This document shows positions 9,101 to 11,683 of a stretch of DNA of 11,683 nucleotides, piece after piece (the stretch's first letter is position 1; each line of letters opens with the position of its first letter). This stretch comes from Phoronis pallida. Taxonomy: Eukaryota > Phoronida > Phoronidae. The stretch covers positions 1 to 11,683 of the forward strand of contig JAOXYC010201462.1 of NCBI GenBank assembly GCA_028565715.1, in the 5' to 3' direction. The translations under genes and the position numbers were made by a program. A model generated the notes under the pieces. It had not been told where the DNA came from. It did no database searches and saw only the letters and a program-made list of their open reading frames with translations.

Positions 9101-11683
9101 GTCTTGATACTTTAATACATTCGTTCTTATGTAAATTGTGGTAATGATAGTGCAGGTTTCAATTTGTATCGATCCGACCATCAAAACATTTAAGTAACCT
9201 TCTTGTAGGCTAATCTATTCCTGTATCCGGCGTGCTAATTAAAAGGTCCTTCCTATTAAAAACTTATTTTGTTTCTCACAGAACCCCGCCTCCGCTTCCG
9301 TCAGTGTATACTCCGCCGTCAACGACAGCTCACTTCAAGTCGGCAAAACAAAATCATACTTCATCGACATCACGCTCACACCGGGAGCAGACAAGCTTAA
9401 TCTGACCTTTGACCTCAGTCCATACTTTGACGGACCAGGCTTGATTCTGAAGGACATCATATATAATAAGATTGGTCAGAATATTGCAGCTGACCCAGTG
9501 TTTGTTACAGAGGATTACGTTTACTCAGTTGACTATGTGACTGGAGTTGACACGTCGTCTAAGGTCGGAGGAACTGTAGATATCGGAATAGTTGCCAATG
9601 CAGGTCGGTTGGAAGGCTGTTCTTTTTGAATATTGAATATTATTGTACAATCATTGGGTTCATTTCTTAAAAATTATATGGCATCCTTCATTTTAGTATA
9701 TGCAAGTAAGTATACTCATCATCTAGTAGGCTACAATGTGCCATTAAAATAGAAGCAACTTCAAGTAAACCGACTTCTATTTTCTTTGAAATTATAACAC
9801 AGTTTTATTTAGTAAAGAATGTTGTGCAAAGCCTCTCTCTGTTGCTATAGGGACCACAAGACGATACCAGTATCTACCATACAAGAAGGAAGATGACGTT
9901 GTCCAACTGCTGATGACAGTGATGTGTGACGATCATCGTAACCATTACAATGATACGTCAATCTCATGGGGTCTTACCGTGAGTGGGTCTAACTCTACCA
10001 TCACAACTAGCTGGGATATCGATGTAAAATCAACTGGAGTAGAAACAGCAGATCTGTTCATTGAATCTTGGCTGGAAATGGATACTGAAGATCGTACTTT
10101 AATAAATCCAGGGTAAGTGGCGCTGTTACTGCTGTTTCAGACTATTTTTACTTAGCTCAGACAATGTTGTCGTGGCGTTATGTCTTAGAACAGACGACCA
10201 TGATTTAACAATTGTGGAATATCGAAGCAGTTCCACAACGCCTGTGTTTGAGCCTTTACTCTCTTTTCCTTTTTAATATTTTTTTTAACTTTACTCTAGT
10301 TGTTTTGAAAACAATCCCTTGTCAAAAATTATTCCCTATTCCTTTTACATTTCTTGAACTACACTTAAGTTTTTTAAAACAATTCCTTGGCAAAAAAGTA
10401 TTTTATATATTGATTGCTTAAACAATCAATTTGAAAAGTCAAACTTCATTATATGGGGTAAAGCTGAATGCTGTGGGGCGACTGAAAAACACATACCTGT
10501 ATTTTTAATATAACTACTTGTATTTTTAATATAACTTCAGGTACCAGGTGCGATTCTGCTCTCATTTCAACCACACTGAGTTATCAACTGCGCATGCGTT
10601 TGATGCAGAACTGGTCTTCATGATTTCGTCCAATCACCGCTTCGAACCTTCAACCCTCCTGATCAACGGGAGCTCACCTGACGATATGACAGATTCAACA
10701 AATGGAATCAGATTCAAGGTACGTGTCACAATTCAGTATTCTAAATGTACACGTACATTCACAAGGACGACAGTCATTTACCTTTAATCAGGTAAAGCGT
10801 TTTGTTTTCGACTGCTATGTTAAAGATTCTTCCTTCGCTCATTGTTCAACAAATATACAATTGATCAAAACTCTTCCTCGGGGTAAAAAAACCCAAATAC
10901 GTGCTTACTTGAACGTACCGTACATTTGTATGGATTCACTGACCCAACCAGTTGTGTACATCGAAAAGAAAATTCAATATTGGTGTAACTATTTAGAAGA
11001 GAGTTGTTGTTCTTTTTTCAGTACAACCAAGTTCGTTTCTCAGACAACATCACAGTGTGTTTCAACTTTACCCTTGATCCTGATACAAACATTGCTGTTG
11101 GCACACTGAACGTCACTGAGATGGTATCGACACACTTAGAGTGGTACGAGTTTAACCGAACTGACTCTAGCGCTCTCACAGCAACCAAACCCAGAGTATC
11201 CGATCCTGTGAGTATGACCATCGAATACTATGTCCCAGGTGTGTGATTTAACCTCCTCTGTACCACAATGAACTTAGTTAAAAAGTCATATAATGTTTAT
11301 AAGCATGAATCAACGAGTAACAACATAACGTCGGTTACAGGAGACACGACTTACATGTCTATTAGTTTGATGGAATCTCGTTTCACTTCTTGAAATGGCC
11401 GATAGACCCCACGCGGTAGACCTTTGCAAATAGTTTGAGACCAATTTAGAGTGTGTTAAATTTTTGGGGAGATTTAAAAATGGTAGGCCTTGCTAAGTTT
11501 TACAACAGATCTTCACATTTCCAAAACTATCGTATTAAAAAAACTTATTCAAACATATTCTTTCAGAATGCTACAATGAACTTGGAATACGATCTGGTGC
11601 CATTGCCAGTTGCCAAGTTACAGCCAGCATAGCAATAGATCCTACGGGTGTACTGACAGATCTTAGCTTAGATAGCTCTTATG
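1..11683 (+). CDS. Large multi-exon extracellular repeat protein, internal part (20 exons, both ends outside the window)
   Basis: The joined exons are 1-159, 486-626, 1159-1311, 1595-1819, 2228-2411, 3034-3135, 3528-3715, 3952-4185, 4636-4878, 5442-5688, 6351-6616, 6980-7268, 7548-7741, 8172-8519, 8762-8905, 9282-9603, 9851-10112, 10541-10718, 11022-11238 and 11567-11683. All introns are GT-AG, and the joined frame has no stop over 1404 codons. The protein runs as follows: an acidic segment with two KR sites (residues 1-53), about seven ~160-residue beta-rich repeats (about 54-1233), a DUF11-like segment (about 1234-1365), and the start of a discoidin-like domain (1366 on). About 29 N-X-S/T sequons, few cysteines and no hydrophobic membrane stretch in view suggest a secreted or cell-surface adhesive protein. 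I do not recognise the repeat family, and the function is inferred only from architecture. The signal peptide, start codon and C-terminus lie outside the window. Confidence 0.85.
160..485 (+). other. Intron 1
   Basis: This phase-0 intron runs from donor GTAAGT to acceptor CACCTTTTGCAG. It carries the 33-bp near-perfect hairpin at 239-309. The rest is AT-rich, with no other structure or open frame that I can support. Confidence 0.8.
239..309. repeat. Near-perfect 33-bp inverted repeat with a 5-nt loop
   Basis: Arm 239-271 is the reverse complement of 277-309 except for one mismatch (243 against 305), leaving the loop CTTTA. The inner 28 pairs are perfect. The palindrome stops abruptly at both outer ends. 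It could be a small MITE remnant, a replication-slippage palindrome or a hairpin RNA source. The 5-nt loop is short for an animal pre-miRNA. Confidence 0.95.
486..626 (+). CDS. Exon 2: linker and start of repeat 1
   Basis: The exon follows acceptor CCTTTTGCAG and ends at donor GTATGT (627). It is phase 0 at both ends and covers residues 54-100. It begins TGNGLPTEIT and ends with the strand-like segment MKLTIWLPNVEADID, which matches the position of KLNLTFDLSP in exon 16 and the alternating hydrophobic pattern of later repeats. This is the first, weaker copy of the ~160-residue repeat. No cysteine or sequon is present. Confidence 0.8.
627..1158 (+). other. Intron 2
   Basis: This phase-0 intron of 532 bases has donor GTATGT and acceptor TTTCCATAAG. 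It is AT-rich. I see only weak short inverted repeats (for example around 748-775) and no gene, tRNA or mobile element. Confidence 0.8.
1159..1311 (+). CDS. Exon 3: repeat 1, first half
   Basis: The acceptor is TTTCCATAAG and the donor GTAAGT (1312). Both phases are 0, and the exon covers residues 101-151. The start VELYGALANNTDQTVMTMV aligns with VDVFAPVNKTGIMSVCTV of exon 5 and with VDIYGAKDNTSTTVYTQV of exon 10, so this is the same repeat element. One N-glycosylation sequon (NNT) sits at the place where other repeats also carry one. Confidence 0.8.
1595..1819 (+). CDS. Exon 4: repeat 1, second half
   Basis: The acceptor is TTTCCCTTTAG and the donor GTACGT (1820). Phase is 0 at both ends, and residues are 152-226. 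It contains IKIGTILNEATES, then SEIVITFNVIIL, then the closing strand PSIWIGEDELTPVI. These match the second-half order seen in later repeats (G-x-I-x-N, a long beta strand, and an I-W/Y-V/I-G ending). The phase-0 end marks the boundary between repeats 1 and 2. Confidence 0.82.
1820..2227 (+). other. Intron 4
   Basis: This phase-0 intron of 408 bases has donor GTACGT and acceptor ATGCTTCAG and separates repeats 1 and 2. I see no supported structure in it. The short minus-strand frame at 1806-1988 has no coding character. Confidence 0.8.
2228..2411 (+). CDS. Exon 5: repeat 2, first half
   Basis: The acceptor is ATGCTTCAG and the donor GTAAGT (2412). The exon begins in phase 0 and ends in phase 1, residues 227-288. 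It holds the clearest form of the first-half motif, VDVFAPVNKTGIMSVC, followed by TVSIKNLG. Three sequons (NMT, NIS, NKT) are packed in about 40 residues. The phase-1 intron splits the Gly codon of N-L-G. An in-frame ATG just upstream of the exon (2219) lies before the acceptor and is not a start. Confidence 0.87.
2434..2726. mobile_element. Fold-back (MITE- or retroelement-derived) insertion with 80-nt inverted arms and flanking 13-bp direct repeats
   Basis: Arms 2484-2563 and 2630-2709 are reverse complements with 2 mismatches in 80, around a 66-nt GC-richer loop. CATATGTACGTTG occurs at 2434-2446 and again at 2714-2726, flanking 267 bases, as a target-site duplication would. The spacing from direct repeat to arm is unequal (37 bases left, 4 bases right), so this is not a tidy DNA-transposon end. 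The right arm includes a hammerhead-like core, which hints at a Penelope-like or other retroelement tail present in two inverted copies. No coding sequence is inside. The family assignment is an inference. Confidence 0.75.
2625..2666 (+). ncRNA. Degenerate hammerhead-ribozyme-like core in the right arm of the fold-back element
   Basis: CTGATGA (2625-2631) is followed by a 5-bp helix GAGGC/GCCTC (2633-2637 with 2646-2650). GTAA follows at 2651-2654 where GAAA is required. A helix ACAT/ATGT with a 3-nt loop (2654-2657 with 2661-2664) and then T (2665) occupy the stem III and cleavage-site places. The A-to-T change in GAAA and the lack of a clear stem I suggest it is inactive. Chance similarity is possible. 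Confidence 0.35.
2861..2893. repeat. Two copies of CACAAAAATACAC, period 20
   Basis: The 13-mer is repeated exactly at 2861-2873 and 2881-2893 with the 7-base spacer AAACCAT. It is a minor intronic duplication. Confidence 0.85.
3034..3135 (+). CDS. Exon 6: repeat 2, middle
   Basis: This short exon of 102 bases lies between acceptor TGATTACAG and donor GTGAGT (3136), with phase 1 at both ends, residues 288-322. It completes the G of N-L-G and continues NNYRHYGEDR, then GTYSAQFGYVENLG, again ending in an N-L-G whose Gly codon is split by the next intron. Being a symmetric 1-1 exon, it could be skipped without a frameshift, so alternative splicing is possible but not shown. Confidence 0.85.
3136..3527 (+). 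other. Intron 6
   Basis: This phase-1 intron of 392 bases has donor GTGAGT and acceptor AAAATTTCAG. Short open frames on both strands cross it, but none has splice, start or composition support. I see nothing further. Confidence 0.8.
3528..3715 (+). CDS. Exon 7: repeat 2, second half
   Basis: The acceptor is AAAATTTCAG and the donor GTAAGA (3716). The exon begins in phase 1 and ends in phase 0, residues 322-384. It contains EDNTIELTIVATVLD and FFFGVSVVMDTYEIWSG, the standard second-half strands (compare exons 9, 11, 13). One sequon (NET) is near the end. A longer open frame runs in from 3380 through the intron, but the acceptor and the match to other repeats set the exon start at 3528. Confidence 0.86.
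3952..4185 (+). CDS. Exon 8: repeat 3, first half
   Basis: The acceptor is ATCCTTTTCAG and the donor GTAAGA (4186), phase 0 at both ends, residues 385-462. It begins AESPSFELMTAI, includes FYLNVTVPQL, and has EFAMPYNASIIMSIHSINV in place of the F-A-P-x-N motif. RGYNYKCLQ then corresponds to the G-x-N-Y/C segment. There are three sequons and one cysteine. Unlike repeats 2, 5 and 7, the internal intron here is phase 0. Confidence 0.88.
4186..4635 (+). other. Intron 8
   Basis: This phase-0 intron of 450 bases has donor GTAAGA and acceptor CACTTTTCAG and lies inside repeat 3. It holds a small imperfect hairpin at 4231-4254 (CTTG-ATAACA against TGTTAT-C-CAAG, loop ACT). Nothing else is supported. 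Confidence 0.8.
4636..4878 (+). CDS. Exon 9: repeat 3, second half
   Basis: The acceptor is CACTTTTCAG and the donor GTGAGA (4879), phase 0 at both ends, residues 463-543. It contains ENDYGVVDLGTIYNSG, then DSNFITIQVVAKM, then SYFATAAVYFGSDMIFV. This gives the full second-half pattern of acidic Y-G turn, L-G-x-x-x-N-x-G, D-x-N-F-I-x-I and a closing I/V-x-V strand. One sequon (NST) lies before the end. Overlapping minus-strand frames here are shadows. Confidence 0.88.
4925..4997. repeat. Imperfect inverted repeat, 20-21-nt arms, 32-nt loop
   Basis: Arm 4925-4945 pairs with 4978-4997. The 13-nt core CCTTTTATTGGAT is perfect, and one extra base plus one change lie outside it. Some further pairing continues inward (GATTT against AAATC). 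The overall size is like a precursor-miRNA hairpin, but AT-rich introns make such structures by chance or from MITE decay. Confidence 0.8.
5097..5117. repeat. (TAA)7 microsatellite at the SINE 3' end
   Basis: There are seven perfect TAA units, forming the trinucleotide tail of the minus-strand SINE. Confidence 0.95.
5167..5202. repeat. Perfect 17-bp palindrome with a 2-nt loop in the SINE body
   Basis: GTATTGTAAAGCGCTTT (5167-5183) and its exact reverse complement (5186-5202) flank AA. It lies inside the SINE body, next to a further GCGCTTT copy in the tail. Confidence 0.95.
5442..5688 (+). CDS. Exon 10: repeat 4, first half
   Basis: The acceptor is TTCTTCCAACAG and the donor GTAAGT (5689). 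The exon begins in phase 0 and ends in phase 1, residues 544-626. It begins TPKFELKNMMY and includes SSFTMHFDVEVPLQHQF, then VVDIYGAKDNTSTTVYTQV and CRVEIIKRGRN. There are two sequons, both N-T-S. The acceptor lies only about 36 bases downstream of the SINE in the preceding intron. Confidence 0.87.
5689..6350 (+). other. Intron 10, with nested short inverted repeats
   Basis: This phase-1 intron of 662 bases, the longest here, has donor GTAAGT and acceptor TTGTATTTCTAG. Between 5746 and 5888 it holds AAGTCAATG/CATTGACTT (5746-5754, 5775-5783), ATTCAGCT/AGCTGAAT (5796-5803, 5881-5888) and the 14-bp palindrome TAGGGATATCCCTA (5861-5874). An open frame at 5910-6140 has no coding support. Confidence 0.8.
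6351..6616 (+). CDS. Exon 11: repeat 4, second half
   Basis: The acceptor is TTGTATTTCTAG and the donor GTGGGT (6617), a weaker donor than its neighbours. The exon begins in phase 1 and ends in phase 0, residues 626-714. It contains YNDQITVDLSSLSNLGLN, DDNTFTLEIVVST and ETEIYVAEYTMTY, in the same order as exons 7 and 13. One sequon (NNT) is present. The end at 6616 is chosen because it preserves the frame into exon 12, and an in-frame stop follows in the intron. Confidence 0.85.
6617..6979 (+). other. Intron 11
   Basis: This phase-0 intron of 363 bases has donor GTGGGT and acceptor ATCTCTTTCAG and separates repeats 4 and 5. I see nothing in it that I can support. Confidence 0.8.
6980..7268 (+). 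CDS. Exon 12: repeat 5, first half plus start of second
   Basis: The acceptor is ATCTCTTTCAG and the donor GTAAGT (7269). The exon begins in phase 0 and ends in phase 1, residues 715-811. It contains FTIDAVVPP, NFVAVTESEDLSVCRVERI, then QGHNIAPCL, and near the end DIGELQYVGLTNVG. It has three cysteines and no sequon in the first-half motif, where SED replaces the usual N-x-T. The phase-1 intron splits the Gly of N-V-G, the same place as after exons 6 and 16. Confidence 0.87.
7548..7741 (+). CDS. Exon 13: repeat 5, second half
   Basis: The acceptor is ACATTAACAG and the donor GTAAGT (7742). The exon begins in phase 1 and ends in phase 0, residues 811-875. It contains PDNTFTTRVVIGI, a Thr/Asn-rich turn with sequons NTT and NAS, and the closing strands DKVLVGNLAITIGENQ. 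Length and order match exon 7, its counterpart in repeat 2. Confidence 0.87.
7742..8171 (+). other. Intron 13
   Basis: This phase-0 intron of 430 bases has donor GTAAGT and acceptor TGCTCTATCAG and separates repeats 5 and 6. Two adjacent small inverted repeats occur: CCGGAA/TTCCGG (7983-7988, 8003-8008) and ATTTTGAAAA/TTTTCAAAAT (8018-8027, 8051-8060). No gene is visible. Confidence 0.8.
8172..8519 (+). CDS. Exon 14: repeat 6, first half plus start of second
   Basis: The acceptor is TGCTCTATCAG and the donor GTAAAT (8520). Phase is 0 at both ends, and this is the longest exon (116 codons), residues 876-991. It contains FFAPVNDTDYG, then IRVISAGFNCPCVNDT, then DVAEMSFRIANVGSNIS. The exon thus spans what two exons encode elsewhere: the N-V-G site that carries an intron in repeats 2, 5 and 7 is uninterrupted here. 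Five sequons occur. The frame stays open into the intron until a stop at 8598-8600. Confidence 0.87.
8762..8905 (+). CDS. Exon 15: repeat 6, end
   Basis: The acceptor is TTGTTTCAAAG and the donor GTGAGT (8906), phase 0 at both ends, residues 992-1039. It contains VTIEAVVGAPDG and MFVGAAVQINDANIYVGSE, the two closing second-half strands. The acceptor tract is interrupted by AA before the AG, but frame and repeat alignment support it. The symmetric phases make it skippable in principle. Confidence 0.84.
8906..9281 (+). other. Intron 15
   Basis: This phase-0 intron of 376 bases has donor GTGAGT and acceptor GTTTCTCACAG and separates repeats 6 and 7. It holds a run of ten C at 8948-8957, close to the donor, and otherwise nothing supported. 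Confidence 0.8.
9282..9603 (+). CDS. Exon 16: repeat 7, first half plus start of second
   Basis: The acceptor is GTTTCTCACAG and the donor GTCGGT (9604), a poor donor match. The exon begins in phase 0 and ends in phase 1, residues 1040-1147. It contains SYFIDITLTPGADKLNLTF, KDIIYNKIGQNIAADPVF, and GGTVDIGIVANAG. The donor is accepted because it splits the Gly codon of N-A-G, exactly where the introns after exons 6 and 12 fall, and because it joins in frame to exon 17. Two sequons are present. Confidence 0.82.
9851..10112 (+). CDS. Exon 17: repeat 7, second half, and link to next domain
   Basis: The acceptor is GTTGCTATAG and the donor GTAAGT (10113). The exon begins in phase 1 and ends in phase 2, residues 1147-1234. 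It contains KKEDDVVQLLMTVMCDDH, the counterpart of D-N-x-I-x-L in other repeats, then ISWGLTVSG and WDIDVKSTGVE. The second strand pair has diverged and the boundary intron is phase 2 rather than 0, so the regular cassette pattern ends here. Two sequons are present. Confidence 0.83.
10262..10403. repeat. Imperfect tandem pair, period about 70
   Basis: The T-rich stretch with ...GAAAACAATCCCTTGTCAAAAA (near 10307-10327) recurs as ...AAAACAATTCCTTGGCAAAAA near 10376-10396, with similar TTTACT/ACACTT and CCTTTT flanks. The copies have diverged and the limits are approximate. Confidence 0.5.
10498..10536. repeat. 18-base direct duplication at the 3' splice site of intron 17
   Basis: TGTATTTTTAATATAACT occurs at 10498-10515 and again at 10519-10536. 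The second copy ends 4 bases before the acceptor AG (10539-10540). The copied stretch covers the usual polypyrimidine and branch-site zone and contains TAATATAAC-like branch candidates. Confidence 0.9.
10541..10718 (+). CDS. Exon 18: DUF11-like beta segment
   Basis: The acceptor is ATAACTTCAG and the donor GTACGT (10719). The exon begins in phase 2 and ends in phase 0, residues 1234-1293. It contains YQVRFCSHFNHTELSTAHAF and then DAELVFMI. H followed by S-T-A-x-A-x-D-x-x-L is reminiscent of the DUF11-type (conserved repeat) beta-sandwich start, where a Ser/Thr-Ala-x-x-V strand precedes an L-P-like turn. This resemblance is by eye only. There are two sequons and one cysteine. Confidence 0.82.
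10719..11021 (+). other. Intron 18
   Basis: This phase-0 intron of 303 bases has donor GTACGT and acceptor TTCTTTTTTCAG. A cryptic acceptor-like TTTAATCAG is at 10783-10791, within the small inverted repeat TTTACCT/AGGTAAA (10777-10783, 10790-10796). Nothing else is supported. Confidence 0.75.
11022..11238 (+). CDS. Exon 19: continuation of DUF11-like beta segment
   Basis: The acceptor is TTCTTTTTTCAG and the donor GTGTGT (11239). The exon begins in phase 0 and ends in phase 1, residues 1294-1366. It contains NITVCFNFTLDPDTNIAVGT and TMTIEYYVP-like closing strands (actual SMTIEYYVP). Four sequons (NIT, NFT, NVT, NRT) in about 50 residues suggest a heavily glycosylated face. The strand V-C-F-N-F-T-L-D-P-D followed by A-V-G-T resembles the late strands of DUF11 or integrin-like sandwiches, which is an inference. 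Confidence 0.83.
11239..11566 (+). other. Intron 19
   Basis: This phase-1 intron of 328 bases has donor GTGTGT and acceptor TATTCTTTCAG and separates the beta-domain region from the discoidin-like exon. I see no other structure in it. Confidence 0.75.
11567..11683 (+). CDS. Exon 20: start of a discoidin-like (F5/8 type C) domain, 3' end outside window
   Basis: The acceptor is TATTCTTTCAG. The exon begins in phase 1 and stays open to the window edge, residues 1366-1404. It opens ECYNELGIRSGAIASCQVTA followed by S. In F5/8 type C domains the first conserved segment has a Cys, then L-G-(M/I)-x-S/N-G-x-I, then Q-(I/V)-T-A-S. All of these are present here in order and spacing. A longer than usual segment (IDPTGVLTDLSLDSSY) follows before the next expected strand. 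Only about a quarter of such a domain is visible, so the call rests on this N-terminal motif. Confidence 0.7.

Larger units (their letters stand above)
10113..10540 (+). other. Intron 17, with low-complexity tandem structure
   Basis: This phase-2 intron of 428 bases, the only phase-2 intron here, has donor GTAAGT and acceptor ATAACTTCAG. It holds the inverted repeat TTGTGGAA/TTCCACAA (10212-10219, 10231-10238), an imperfect ~70-base tandem pair (about 10262-10403), and an 18-base duplication just before the acceptor. Confidence 0.8.

Noticed and set aside
10191-10430. CRISPR-like or regular repeat array in intron 17
   Set aside because: Only two diverged copies of ~70 bases occur, with no conserved repeat-spacer pattern, in an intron of an animal gene.
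10702-11109. 135-codon + strand open frame across intron 18
   Set aside because: It overlaps exons 18 and 19 in another frame. The exon frame is supported by splice sites at 10719 and 11022 and by joined repeat-like strands.

Overview
The window looks like animal (metazoan) nuclear DNA. It is AT-rich, and a single long open reading frame on the + strand is cut into at least 20 short exons by GT-AG introns of about 230-660 bases. I joined all 19 introns by hand from their donor and acceptor sites. Every junction keeps one frame open from base 1 to base 11683, giving at least 1404 codons with neither the start nor the stop codon in view. A minus-strand tRNA-derived SINE with a GCGCTATATAAGAACTGG-like tail and a (TAA)n end lies in one intron. 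That repeat, the intron density and the protein type suggest a marine invertebrate, perhaps an echinoderm, hemichordate or amphioxus. The taxon is an inference and is not proven by the sequence.

The protein appears secreted or extracellular. Exon 1 encodes an acidic stretch ending in two Lys-Arg dibasic sites, which resembles the end of a propeptide. Exons 2-17 then encode about seven tandem copies of a ~160-residue beta-rich unit that I cannot assign to a named family. The first half of each unit carries a motif like F-A-P-x-N-x-T ... M-S-x-C-x-V ... G-x-N-(Y/C). The second half carries G-x-(I/V)-x-N-x-G, then D-N-x-(I/F)-x-(I/L) and an (I/V)-(W/Y)-(V/S)-G-like end. Units are bounded by phase-0 introns, so each is a symmetric exon cassette. 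Exons 18-19 encode a related or DUF11-like beta domain. The last exon begins with a segment that closely resembles the start of an F5/8 type C (discoidin) domain and runs off the window. There are about 29 N-glycosylation sequons.

The introns hold all the repeat structure: a 33-bp near-perfect hairpin (intron 1); a fold-back element with 80-nt arms, flanked by a 13-bp direct repeat and containing a degenerate hammerhead-ribozyme-like core (intron 5); a 73-nt hairpin and the SINE (intron 9); nested small inverted repeats (introns 10 and 13); and short tandem duplications (intron 17). I see no second gene, no RNA gene expected to be functional, and no promoter or polyadenylation site for this gene.
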